DNA of 64,000 nt from Bacteroidota bacterium (GTDB lineage Bacteria > Bacteroidota > Bacteroidia > UKL13-3). Every line of letters begins with the position of its first letter. The stretch's first letter is position 1. Under the pieces are notes generated by a model that was not told the DNA's origin, searched no databases, and saw only the letters and a program-made list of their open reading frames with translations. Below are positions 16,893-25,385 of the stretch, in pieces. The DNA lies in NCBI GenBank assembly GCA_027484685.1, contig JAIXSO010000020.1, forward strand, positions 1-64,000, given 5' to 3'. The translations under genes and the position numbers were made by a program.

Positions 16893-18341
16893 ATGGATTT
16901 AAAAAATATAAAAACAGCGTATTTTCTTGGTATTGGTGGTATTGGCATGAGTGCCATTGCAAGATATTTTAACCATTTGGGTATAAAAGTAATGGGGTAC
17001 GATAAAACACCCACTGCTTTAACCAATGAGTTGATTAAAGAAGGAATTGATATTCATTTTGATGATAGTGTTGAAAAGGCTATCAACTATCAACTGTCAA
17101 CTGAAAACTGTTTGGTTGTGTTAACTCCTGCTATTCCTGCTAACCATCAAGAGTGGGCTTGGTTTAAAAATAATGGATTTACTATTTTAAAACGTTCGCA
17201 AGTTTTAGGTTTAATAAGCCAAAACCACCAAACCATTGGAGTAGCCGGTACTCATGGAAAAACAACCACCTCTACTTTAATAGCTCACATTTTAAAACAA
17301 AGCTCAGTGGATTGCAATGCCTTCTTAGGCGGAATTTCTACGAATTATAATACCAATTTATTACTTACTAGTTCAAAGTTCGAAGTTCAAAGTTCGAAGT
17401 TGATTAATAATTCTTCTGAATCAATAACTAGTAATCAACCAATCAAAAATTCAACCAATCAACAATTTGTAGTTATCGAAGCTGATGAATTTGACCGTTC
17501 GTTTTTAACGTTACATCCAAGCATTGCCATTATTACATCAACCGATGCGGATCATTTGGATATTTATGGCGAACACAATGAATTGAAAAAATCGTTTTTA
17601 AATTATACCAATAAATTGGTGAGTGGGGGAACGCTTATTATAAAAAAAGAACTTGATTTGATTGATGATTTATCAGTAAATTATCTTACTTATTCCATTC
17701 AAACCGAAGCTGATATTTATGCGAAAAACATAAAAATTACCAAAGGCGATTATACTTTTGATTTGGTTTATAAAGGAACTCAAATAACTGGTTTGCAGTT
17801 AGGAATACCAGGCTTACATAATGTTGAAAATGCAGTAGCAGCAAGCGCAGCTTGTTTAATGAGTGGCGTAACCGAAAGTGAATTACGTGCTGCATTACTT
17901 GGTTTTAAAGGCGTTAAGCGCAGGTTCGAATATATTATCAAATCAGAAAATCAAATTTATATTGACGATTATGCCCATCATCCAGAAGAGTTAAGGGCAA
18001 TTATTTCATCAGTTAAAAATATGTATCCCGAAAATGAAATTGTGGTGGCTTTTCAACCTCATTTGTTTTCTCGTACCCGCGATTTTGTGGATGGATTTGC
18101 AGAAAGCTTATCAATAGCCAACGAGGTGTTTTTATTGGATATTTATCCTGCGCGTGAATTGCCAATTGAAGGGGTTACTTCAAAAATAATTTTTGATAAA
18201 ATTACCTCTAAAAAGCATTTGGTAAATAATGCCCAACTTTTGGAAGCATTAAAAACCAATCAGCCAAAAGTGTTTTTAACTTTAGGCGCAGGCGATATTG
18301 ATTTATTGATAAAACCAATTAAAGAAATTTTAGAGAAATAG
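16893..18341 (+). CDS. murC: UDP-N-acetylmuramate--L-alanine ligase
   Basis: First Mur ligase of the pathway, adding L-Ala to UDP-MurNAc. The 482 residues include GIGGIGMSAIARYFNHLG at the N-terminus, the P-loop GTHGKTTTSTL (about 119), EADEFDRSFL, STDADHLDIY and DDYAHHPEE. Two parts are built from repeat DNA: residues about 64-73 (INYQLSTENC) and an insertion at about 159-191 between the NLLL segment and VVIEADEFD, where related enzymes have only a few residues. Both keep the frame, so the enzyme is probably functional. It is 4 bases from murG. Confidence 0.95.
   Translation: MDLKNIKTAYFLGIGGIGMSAIARYFNHLGIKVMGYDKTPTALTNELIKEGIDIHFDDSVEKAINYQLSTENCLVVLTPAIPANHQEWAWFKNNGFTILKRSQVLGLISQNHQTIGVAGTHGKTTTSTLIAHILKQSSVDCNAFLGGISTNYNTNLLLTSSKFEVQSSKLINNSSESITSNQPIKNSTNQQFVVIEADEFDRSFLTLHPSIAIITSTDADHLDIYGEHNELKKSFLNYTNKLVSGGTLIIKKELDLIDDLSVNYLTYSIQTEADIYAKNIKITKGDYTFDLVYKGTQITGLQLGIPGLHNVENAVAASAACLMSGVTESELRAALLGFKGVKRRFEYIIKSENQIYIDDYAHHPEELRAIISSVKNMYPENEIVVAFQPHLFSRTRDFVDGFAESLSIANEVFLLDIYPARELPIEGVTSKIIFDKITSKKHLVNNAQLLEALKTNQPKVFLTLGAGDIDLLIKPIKEILEK
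17081..17110. repeat. Short-word repeat inside murC (first)
   Basis: TATCAACTATCAACTGTCAA followed by CTGAAAACTG, in frame. It closely matches the intergenic words before rsmH (6701-6748). Confidence 0.65.
17367..17465. repeat. Short-word repeat insertion inside murC (second)
   Basis: Begins with ACTAGT, followed by TTCAAAGTTCGAAGTTCAAAG and TTCGAAGTTGATTAATAATT, then a second ACTAGT at 17427 and AATCAACCAATCAAAAATTC words. It adds about 33 low-complexity Ser/Asn-rich residues to MurC without breaking the frame. Confidence 0.75.
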
Positions 18342-18349
18342 TATAATAA

Positions 18350-18404
18350 AAATAGTTCCGTATGAACGAAGGATTTTATAGCCACCAGTTTTAACTGGTG
18401 CTAA
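18350..18404. repeat. REP-like palindromic element between murC and ftsQ
   Basis: TAGTTCCGTATGAACGAAGG, then TTTTATAGC, then CACCAGTT/AACTGGTG arms separated by TT and closed by CTAAAATAAAA. This looks like the palindromic intergenic elements that REP-associated tyrosine transposases mobilise in Bacteroidota. No such transposase is in the window, so the assignment is by resemblance only. Confidence 0.5.
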
Positions 18405-18423
18405 AATAAAATAAGAATAAAAA

Positions 18424-19212
18424 ATGAAGTGGATAAGTGATAGAAAAATCAAAGTGTTTAAAAAGCTAGGCCTGGTATTTATTTGGCTTGTGCTTGGCTG
18501 CGGTTTGGTTTTTGCGGTTTCATTTACCAATAATCAGGAAAAAGAACTGGCTGTAAAAAAGGTTATTATTCAAATTTACCCCGAAAATATGGAGTTTTTT
18601 AACCGTAAAAAGGTGGTAAAAACCATTACTGAAAATGGCAATTTAAGCGATATAGCCAATGCCAAGGTGCAAGATTTGAATACCAGTTATTTAGAAAAAA
18701 AATTAACCGAAAACACTTTTTTACAAGAAGCAAAAGTGTATAACGATTTGAGCGGTAATGTATATGTTAAAATTCACCAACGAGAGCCAATATTAAGGCT
18801 TTATCGCTATAATGGAGTTAATTTTTATATGGATAAATTTGGGGTAAAATTTCAAACATCCGATAAATTTACAGCTCATGTGCCCATTGCTAATGGTAAT
18901 ATTTTTGAAAGGAGTAAGCCGGGCGATACAGTGTATAGTTTTGTAGCTAATGAACTATATAAAATAGCCTCTTATGTTGATAAACAAATATTTTGGAAAG
19001 CACAGATAGAACAGATATTTGTAACAAGGGATAATGAGTTTATTTTAATTCCAAAAATTGGTAACCATCAAATCATTTTTGGTGATGCTAATAACTTGGA
19101 AACCAAGTTCGAAAAGCTATTTGTTTTCTATAAAGAAGGCCTTAGCCGAGTAGGGTGGAATAAATATAAAACCATAGATGTTAGGTTTGATAAACAAATT
19201 GTTTGTAGGTAA
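18424..19212 (+). CDS. ftsQ: Cell division protein FtsQ
   Basis: A 262-residue bitopic protein: short cytoplasmic tail, one transmembrane helix (about residues 14-33, LGLVFIWLVLGCGLVFAVSF), then a periplasmic region. KAKVQDLNTSYLEKKL and VYVKIHQREPILRLY resemble the beta-domain strand pattern of Bacteroidota FtsQ/DivIB, and the end (VGWNKYKTIDVRFDKQIVCR) matches the strand that docks FtsB. No complete POTRA match can be claimed by eye. Position between murC and ftsA makes the call firm. Confidence 0.9.
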   Translation: MKWISDRKIKVFKKLGLVFIWLVLGCGLVFAVSFTNNQEKELAVKKVIIQIYPENMEFFNRKKVVKTITENGNLSDIANAKVQDLNTSYLEKKLTENTFLQEAKVYNDLSGNVYVKIHQREPILRLYRYNGVNFYMDKFGVKFQTSDKFTAHVPIANGNIFERSKPGDTVYSFVANELYKIASYVDKQIFWKAQIEQIFVTRDNEFILIPKIGNHQIIFGDANNLETKFEKLFVFYKEGLSRVGWNKYKTIDVRFDKQIVCR

Positions 19213-19248
19213 AAGTAAAAAAGGTTTTTTCAATAAGATATAAAAAAG

Positions 19249-20571
19249 ATGCAAGTTCAAGAATTAAAAATAGTAGTAGGCTTAGATATTGGTACTACCA
19301 AGGTATGTGCTATTGTAGGTACTAAAAACGAACATGGCAAAATTGACATTCTTGGCATGGGTAAAGCGGAAAGTTTAGGCGTTATCCGTGGCGAGGTTAG
19401 AAATATTGATAAAACCGTTAAAGCTATTAATGAAGCCATTGAAAAGGCTAAAGAAAGTGTAAGTAAAAATCCACAATCTAAAATTAGTAGAATTGAAATA
19501 TCATCGGTACACGTTGGTATTGCTGGTCAGCATATTAAAAGTTTGCAACACCGCAATAGCATTAGCCGTTTAAATACCGAAGATGAAATTAGCAAAGAAG
19601 ATGTAGAGCGTTTAATTAACGATACGCATAATTTAGCATTGCCCCCTGGCGACAAAATTATTCATGTTTTGCCGCAAGAGTTTACGGTAGATGATATAGT
19701 AGATGTAACTGAACCTATTGGTATGACAGGTGTTCGCTTATCGAGCAATTTTCATATCATTACGGGCCATGTTGAGGCTATAAAAAACATCAATAAATCG
19801 GTAGTACGTGCCAATTTATCAGTGGCGGGTTTAATTTTAGAACCACTTTCAAGTGCTGATGCGGTGCTTGCCGATGAAGAAATGGAAGCTGGTGTTTGTT
19901 TGGTTGATATTGGTGGTGGAACTACCGATGTGGCTATTTTTAAAAATGGCATCATCCGTCATACTGCAGTTATTCCTTTTGGTGGTAATATTATTACCGA
20001 TGATATAACCGAAGGTTGCCAAGTATTACGTAACCAAGCCGAATTGCTAAAAACAAAATTTGGTTCTGCCTTGGCTGAGCAAAATAAAGACAATGAAATA
20101 GTTACTATTCCTAGCTTTAGAGGTCGTTCGCCTAAAGAAGTTTCTATCAAAAACTTGGCTTTGGTAATTCAAGCAAGGGTTGAAGAAATTTTCGAATCGG
20201 TATTGTACGAAATAAAAGCTTCAGGCTTAGAAAAGAAATTGAATGCTGGTATCGTTATTACTGGTGGTGGTTCTCAATTAAAACATTTAACCATGTTGGT
20301 AGAACTAGTAACTGGTATGGATGCGCGTATTGGTTATGCCAATGAGCATTTAGGAAAATCGCATATTGAAGAAATTAAAAGCCCCATGTATGCCACAGCC
20401 GTTGGTTTGGTTATAAAAGGTTTTGAAGGTATAAATTTTGACGATAAAGATGTAAAAGACGAAGAACCCGTAAATAAAAAAGAACCTAAAATGGGGGGTA
20501 ATTTATTTAAAGGTTTGGTTCAAAAATATAATAATTGGATGTTTAACGATGAGGATATGAAAGACTTTTAG
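19249..20571 (+). CDS. ftsA: Cell division protein FtsA
   Basis: Actin-like ATPase tethering FtsZ to the inner membrane. The 440 residues contain VGLDIGTTKVCAIVG (phosphate 1, about 9-23), DIGGGTTDVAIFKNG (phosphate 2), GIVITGGGSQLKHL (adenosine motif) and the FtsA-specific 1C domain (about 85-170). The C-terminal end, KGLVQKYNNWMFNDEDMKDF, looks like the amphipathic membrane-targeting helix after a charged linker. Confidence 0.96.
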   Translation: MQVQELKIVVGLDIGTTKVCAIVGTKNEHGKIDILGMGKAESLGVIRGEVRNIDKTVKAINEAIEKAKESVSKNPQSKISRIEISSVHVGIAGQHIKSLQHRNSISRLNTEDEISKEDVERLINDTHNLALPPGDKIIHVLPQEFTVDDIVDVTEPIGMTGVRLSSNFHIITGHVEAIKNINKSVVRANLSVAGLILEPLSSADAVLADEEMEAGVCLVDIGGGTTDVAIFKNGIIRHTAVIPFGGNIITDDITEGCQVLRNQAELLKTKFGSALAEQNKDNEIVTIPSFRGRSPKEVSIKNLALVIQARVEEIFESVLYEIKASGLEKKLNAGIVITGGGSQLKHLTMLVELVTGMDARIGYANEHLGKSHIEEIKSPMYATAVGLVIKGFEGINFDDKDVKDEEPVNKKEPKMGGNLFKGLVQKYNNWMFNDEDMKDF

Positions 20572-20656
20572 TTTTTTATTCCTAAATCATTAAAAATATA
20601 AAAACAACGCTTTTAGGTTTATTGAAAAGTAACATAAAAGCAAAACAAGTAATACC

Positions 20657-22366
20657 ATGGAAACAAGATTGAAATTTAATTTACCTAAGGAAAAATCATC
20701 AATTATTAAGGTGATTGGCGTTGGTGGAGGCGGAGGAAATGCTGTGAACCACATGCACGACCAAGGAATAAAAGGGGTAGATTTTATTATTTGTAATACC
20801 GATTTGCAAGCTTTAGAAGCTAGCGCAATTACCAATAAAATACAGTTAGGTGCTAGCTTAACCCAAGGTTTGGGTGCGGGCGCTAATCCTGAAGTGGGTA
20901 AAAAAGCTGCTATGGAAGCCATTGAAGATATCATTGATATGCTTGGGGTTAATACCAAAATGCTTTTTATTACAGCTGGTATGGGTGGCGGAACTGGAAC
21001 AGGTGCTGCGCCAATTATTGCCAAAACAGCTAAAGAAATGGATATTTTAACAGTTGGTATTGTTACTACTCCATTTAATTTTGAAGGTAAACGCAGAAAA
21101 ACTTTTGCTGACGAAGGTTTAGAAAATTTAAAACGCTCAGTTGATTGTTTGCTTATTATTAGCAACGATAAAATTAAAGATATGTATGGCAATTTAGCAC
21201 TTCGCGAAGCGTTTGGACATGCCAATAATATTTTAACTACTGCGGCTAAAGGTATTGCCGAAATTATTACACATCCTGGTTATATAAACGTGGATTTTGA
21301 AGATGTAAAAACGGTAATGAAAACCAGTGGTGTGGCCTTAATGGGTAGCGCCATGGCCGAAGGCGAAGATAGAGCATTAGTGGCAGTTAAAGCTGCATTG
21401 GCTTCTCCTTTATTAAACGATAATCAAATTATTGGTGCTAAAAACATTTTGTTAAACATTTCATCGGGAACTGAAGAAGTGTTAATGGAAGAGTTTGAGC
21501 AAATTTCATCGTACATTCAAAACGAAAGTGGCTTAACTGCGGAGTTGATATTAGGAACAAGTTTCGATGAAACTTTAGGAAATAAAATTTCGGTGACTTT
21601 AATTGCTACTGGTTTTGATAGCAAACCACGCGAAAATAAAGTAATAGTTGGCTCAACCATTGCTGATGAAGTTCCTCAGAATATTACAGTAGTTAAACCA
21701 ACTGTAGTTGAAACCAAACCAGAAGTAGTACAGGTGGTTCAAACCAATGTAAATCCTACTCCTGTGGTTAATACACCTGTAAATACTAGTGCCGAAGTAA
21801 AACAAACTGAGCATAAAGTAGATGAACCTATTAGAATTAATTTAATAGAAGAGGAACCAAAAGTAGAGGAGGTGGCCGATGAGGAATTGCGCTTTGAGTT
21901 AAGAGTAGAAGAAACTTTGGAACAAGAGGAAGAAGAAACCTTTGCCAATAATTATATTGATTTAAAAATTGATGAATCGTTTTTGGTAAACGATGCGCTT
22001 GATTTTGTAGAAGATAAAAAGGCTTATGAAACTCCAATTGCTAAAGCTAACGATAATGCCATAGTGCCAAAAACGTATCAGTTAAACGATGAATACGATG
22101 CTGGTAATAACGAGCAGGATAAAAAGATTGAACGCCAAATTCAACGTATAAAAGAGTTGAAAAACTTAAATATCACCATCAATAATCCGCAAGGATTACG
22201 CGATTTGGAAAAAGAACCGGCTTATGTTAGGCGCAATAAAAAGTTAGATGATGTGCCACATAGCTCAGAGCAACAAATATCGCGTTTGAGTTTATTTGAA
22301 GACTTAACCACTGGTAAATCAGAAATAAAAACCAATAATTCTTTTTTACACGATAATGTAGATTAG
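20657..22366 (+). CDS. ftsZ: Cell division protein FtsZ
   Basis: Tubulin-like GTPase forming the Z-ring. GVGGGGGNAVNHM (about 20-32), the GMGGGTGTGAAP signature loop (about 109-120), TPFNFEGKRR and the T7-loop region are present. At 569 residues it is much longer than E. coli FtsZ (383). The GTPase core ends near 320 and a roughly 200-residue acidic linker follows, rich in Glu, Val and Thr, with a final conserved piece (PAYVRRNKKL and SRLSLFEDL) likely to bind FtsA. Long linkers are usual in Bacteroidota. Last gene of the operon. Confidence 0.97.
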   Translation: METRLKFNLPKEKSSIIKVIGVGGGGGNAVNHMHDQGIKGVDFIICNTDLQALEASAITNKIQLGASLTQGLGAGANPEVGKKAAMEAIEDIIDMLGVNTKMLFITAGMGGGTGTGAAPIIAKTAKEMDILTVGIVTTPFNFEGKRRKTFADEGLENLKRSVDCLLIISNDKIKDMYGNLALREAFGHANNILTTAAKGIAEIITHPGYINVDFEDVKTVMKTSGVALMGSAMAEGEDRALVAVKAALASPLLNDNQIIGAKNILLNISSGTEEVLMEEFEQISSYIQNESGLTAELILGTSFDETLGNKISVTLIATGFDSKPRENKVIVGSTIADEVPQNITVVKPTVVETKPEVVQVVQTNVNPTPVVNTPVNTSAEVKQTEHKVDEPIRINLIEEEPKVEEVADEELRFELRVEETLEQEEEETFANNYIDLKIDESFLVNDALDFVEDKKAYETPIAKANDNAIVPKTYQLNDEYDAGNNEQDKKIERQIQRIKELKNLNITINNPQGLRDLEKEPAYVRRNKKLDDVPHSSEQQISRLSLFEDLTTGKSEIKTNNSFLHDNVD

Positions 22367-22384
22367 TAGATTTTGTAATAATTG

Positions 22385-22422
22385 AAAAGCCTTGTAAAAC
22401 GTAAGTTTATAAGGCTTTTTTG
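22385..22422 (+). terminator. Terminator of the dcw operon
   Basis: AAAAGCCTTGTAAA pairs with TTTATAAGGCTTTT (one G-U pair) around a 7-base loop and is followed by T residues, 19 bases after the ftsZ stop. It closes the operon that starts at mraZ. Confidence 0.75.
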
Positions 22423-22429
22423 TTTTATG

Positions 22430-22681
22430 ACTAGATGGTTTTGCCCGTGGTTGGTGCCGCATCAATACACCTCATTGTTTTATGTATAGGTTGGTTTGAG
22501 GTATGAATTAGGTGAAGATGGATGCTTGTATCAAGCTAGTTTATTCGGTTGGTGCGTAACGATAGATTCTGTATTAATAGTAAAAAATCTCATAGCAATA
22601 TACTTACAGAAGTAAATTAATTAAACCGAAAACCACAGTCATGTAAGGGCGATCTGATTTCTTGCTGTTTAAAAGTAAATT
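22430..22681. other. Gene-free stretch after ftsZ
   Basis: Between the ftsZ terminator and the end of the minus-strand glycosyltransferase I see no convincing reading frame, RNA, repeat or promoter. Confidence 0.5.
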
Positions 22682-23425
22682 TTAGAGTTTACTCAATTTT
22701 TTATACTTAAAATAAACTTCTTTGGCGGTAAGTTTGGCTATTACAAAACCATATTTGCCATCTAAAAAACCAAGTTTAAAAATATAATCGCGTAAAAACC
22801 TAAATAGGGGACTGAACAAAATTTTAAATAGGGAAGATTTTTTTCCCTTAGCGTGATAAGCCTTTGCAGCTATGGACGAAAAATAATCTACTTTGCTTTC
22901 ATGCTGTGCTACCGAGGTATAACTCCAATGTAATATTTTACCTTCCAATAATGTTATTTGGGCATTGGTTTCCATTTCAAATTTATCGTGCGGATTCATG
23001 CCTCCCCATTTGCCTTTGCTGCTATCCCATAAGCGAAGTTTTAAATCGCTTTTCCAAGCACCATGATTTATCCATTGTCCGCAGTAGTTATTATGCCTGT
23101 TTATAATATATCCATCAGCAATTTTATTGCTGTTTTTTAAAGTAATAATTTCTTGTTTTAGTTTTTCGTCAATGGCTTCATCGGCATCAAGCGAAAGTAT
23201 AAAAGGATATTGCGCCTTGCTGATGGCAAAGTTTTTTTGTTCTATATGTCCTAAAAATTTTTGTAGAATAACCCTTGCACCTAATTCTTTTGCCAGTTCT
23301 GCTGTATTGTCAGTACTATATGAGTCTATTACCACAATATCATCTGCAATGGCTTTAACCGAGTTAATGCATCGCTCAATATTTTGTGATTCGTTATGAG
23401 TTATGATGGCTACACTTAAATTCAT
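22682..23425 (-). CDS. Family 2 glycosyltransferase (LPS/heptose glucosyltransferase-like)
   Basis: A 247-residue GT-A glycosyltransferase. It opens with LSVAIITHNESQNIERCINSV. The nucleotide-binding part includes DDIVVIDSYSTDNTAELAKELGA, and the metal-binding DxD-like motif is LSLDADEAID (about 79-88). This compact form, with RHNNYCGQWINHGAWKSDLKLRL, resembles enzymes that decorate the LPS core. It is 6 bases downstream of a second GT2 gene on the same strand, suggesting a two-gene cell-surface glycan unit. The exact sugar cannot be assigned. Confidence 0.85.
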   Translation of the reverse strand: MNLSVAIITHNESQNIERCINSVKAIADDIVVIDSYSTDNTAELAKELGARVILQKFLGHIEQKNFAISKAQYPFILSLDADEAIDEKLKQEIITLKNSNKIADGYIINRHNNYCGQWINHGAWKSDLKLRLWDSSKGKWGGMNPHDKFEMETNAQITLLEGKILHWSYTSVAQHESKVDYFSSIAAKAYHAKGKKSSLFKILFSPLFRFLRDYIFKLGFLDGKYGFVIAKLTAKEVYFKYKKLSKL

Positions 23426-23431
23426 AGTTAC

Positions 23432-24331
23432 TTATTTTGCTATCCACCAAGCTCTCCATTTGGCGCTTAAGTAAAAAATATTTTTGGTAAATTTAAGAGT
23501 TGTATTTTGGTTAAATACATTGCCTAACAGCAATACATTTTTGTAAAAATACGATGATGGTAATTTCCATTTGGTAGCGAACTGTTTACGGCCATTGTTT
23601 TTTTGAACACGGCCAGTGCTTTTACTTTGAAAATGATAAACCAAACTATTGCCTAATCCTTTAAAATTGCGCACGCCTGCTTGCCAAAGTTTCATAGAAA
23701 AATCGGGGTCGCTATACATACCAGGGCTAAACTCTTCGCTGTAACCATTTACTTGATTAAACAAACTGATATGCACCAAACTTGGCGGCCAGCTTGCGCC
23801 AAACCAATCATGGTGTTTAAGTTTTGATACAAAAGTAAGTAGTTCTTTTTCTTTAAAATTTTCGGGCGAATTACCAAAATCGAAAGGAGCTATGGCACAT
23901 TTATTACTACTGTCTTTTGGCTCTATCATAGTGCCACTAAAATACCATAGATGATTGTTTTGTAATTGCACTTCATTCCATAATACTTCATCCCATTTAG
24001 GGCATACATACATATCATCGTTTAAAAATAATATATAATCAGTTTTAGCTAAAGTAGCCATGGCATTCATGGCATAACAAACACCTGCATTTTGAGTTGA
24101 ATAAGTATAATCTAACTGTTGGGTTTTTATCCAATCTAAAGTACCATCAATTCCTTCATTTACATGAATAATTATTTGATGGTTATAAGTAGAATTTTTT
24201 TTAATGGCTGCTAGGCAAAATTGTAACATAGCCAAGTTATTCCAACTAGGAATTACAATGCTAAATTTTGCGTCACTAAGTATTTGCGAAGCAGGATTAA
24301 AAGTAATATTTGGCTTTGGAAAAGCGTGCAT
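23432..24331 (-). CDS. Family 2 glycosyltransferase
   Basis: A 299-residue GT-A enzyme. KFSIVIPSWNNLAMLQFCLAAI at about 22-43 is the opening strand-helix, and LFLNDDMYVCPKWDEVL holds the DD metal site. The later SPGMYSDPDFSMKLWQAGVRNFKGLG segment is the acceptor-side ED/DPDF motif common to rhamnosyl- and galactosyl-type transferases. Co-directional with the GT2 gene at 22682 (6-base gap). Substrate unknown; surface polysaccharide or LPS is likely. Confidence 0.85.
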   Translation of the reverse strand: MHAFPKPNITFNPASQILSDAKFSIVIPSWNNLAMLQFCLAAIKKNSTYNHQIIIHVNEGIDGTLDWIKTQQLDYTYSTQNAGVCYAMNAMATLAKTDYILFLNDDMYVCPKWDEVLWNEVQLQNNHLWYFSGTMIEPKDSSNKCAIAPFDFGNSPENFKEKELLTFVSKLKHHDWFGASWPPSLVHISLFNQVNGYSEEFSPGMYSDPDFSMKLWQAGVRNFKGLGNSLVYHFQSKSTGRVQKNNGRKQFATKWKLPSSYFYKNVLLLGNVFNQNTTLKFTKNIFYLSAKWRAWWIAK

Positions 24332-24354
24332 TTATTTGATAATATCTAAAACAA

Positions 24355-25305
24355 TTATTTTTTTAAGCCAATTTCGCGTAAGCGTTCATTTAAATATTCG
24401 CCAGCACTGATTGGTTCATAATGTAATTGATAGCTGCTAGTTACGCAACTTTCCAAACAATCCAAACGCATTTCGCTACGAGGGTGTAAAAAGAAAGGAA
24501 TACTAAAACGGCTAGTTCCCCATTTTTCTCTTGGTGGATTTACCACACGGTGTGTAGTTGATTTTAGTTTATTATTTGTCAAACGTTGTAACATATCACC
24601 TACGTTAACAACCAACTGCTCAGGTAATGCAGTAATTGCCACCCATTCGCCTTGTTTGTTTAATACTTCTAAACCTTCGGCACTAGCACCCATTAATAAA
24701 GTAATGAGGTTAATGTCTTCATGTTCTGCCGCTCTTACAGCACTTTTAGGTTCATTAGTTATAGGTGGATAATGAATAGGGCGTAAAATAGAATTGCCAT
24801 TTTTTATTTTTGCATCAAAATAAAATTCATCTAAACCCAAATATAATGCAATGGCACGCAACATGTGTTTGCCAGTTTCTTCCAATTGTTTATATGCTTT
24901 TATACCAAATTCGTTAAAAGCAGGCAACTCGGGTACAAATATGTTTTCAGGGTATTCACTTCTAATAGGATCATCGCCTTCAACCGTTTGACCAAAATGC
25001 CAAAATTCTTTTAAATCACCTTCGCTGCGGCCCTTGGCATGTTCTTTTCCAAAACCCACATAACCTCTTTGTCCAGCTATTTCTGGGTCTTCAAATGTTA
25101 CTTTTTTATCTAAAGGCAAGTTAAAAAAGTTTTGAACTTGTTGGTATAAAGTACTCGAAGTATCGTCAGTTAATAAATGTCCTTTAACTGCCACAAAGCC
25201 TATTTCTTCATAAGCTCTGCCAAGTTCTTGCACAAATTTTTCTTTGCGCTGTATATCGCCACTTAAAAAGTCGTTTAAATCAATTGAGGGAATTCCTGCT
25301 TCCAT
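24355..25305 (-). CDS. Isopenicillin-N-synthase-like 2-oxoglutarate/Fe(II) oxygenase
   Basis: A 316-residue double-stranded beta-helix dioxygenase. The N-terminal DIOX_N part (IPSIDLNDFLSGD, IGFVAVKGH) is followed by the oxygenase core with the iron triad HEDIN (His and Asp) and THRVVNPP (His). RFSIPFF supplies the RxS pair that binds 2-oxoglutarate. The start is set at 25305 (MEAGIPSIDL), the normal family beginning; an ATG at 25329 would add eight unlike residues. In bacteria such enzymes hydroxylate or desaturate small molecules, so the substrate is open. Confidence 0.85.
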   Translation of the reverse strand: MEAGIPSIDLNDFLSGDIQRKEKFVQELGRAYEEIGFVAVKGHLLTDDTSSTLYQQVQNFFNLPLDKKVTFEDPEIAGQRGYVGFGKEHAKGRSEGDLKEFWHFGQTVEGDDPIRSEYPENIFVPELPAFNEFGIKAYKQLEETGKHMLRAIALYLGLDEFYFDAKIKNGNSILRPIHYPPITNEPKSAVRAAEHEDINLITLLMGASAEGLEVLNKQGEWVAITALPEQLVVNVGDMLQRLTNNKLKSTTHRVVNPPREKWGTSRFSIPFFLHPRSEMRLDCLESCVTSSYQLHYEPISAGEYLNERLREIGLKK

Positions 25306-25385
25306 AGTTGTAAAAATTATAGAATGCAAGTATAGTAAATATGCAGCAATTTAAAGGCGGTTTGCCACCATAAAAGTTTTAAGGC

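Noticed and set aside
20590-21225. 211-codon minus-strand frame opposite ftsZ
   Set aside because: It is a long shadow of the highly conserved ftsZ coding strand; the Pro/Ser-rich translation is an artefact.
22430-22681. Possible small gene or RNA after ftsZ
   Set aside because: No frame of useful length with a start, no stable structure beyond the terminator.
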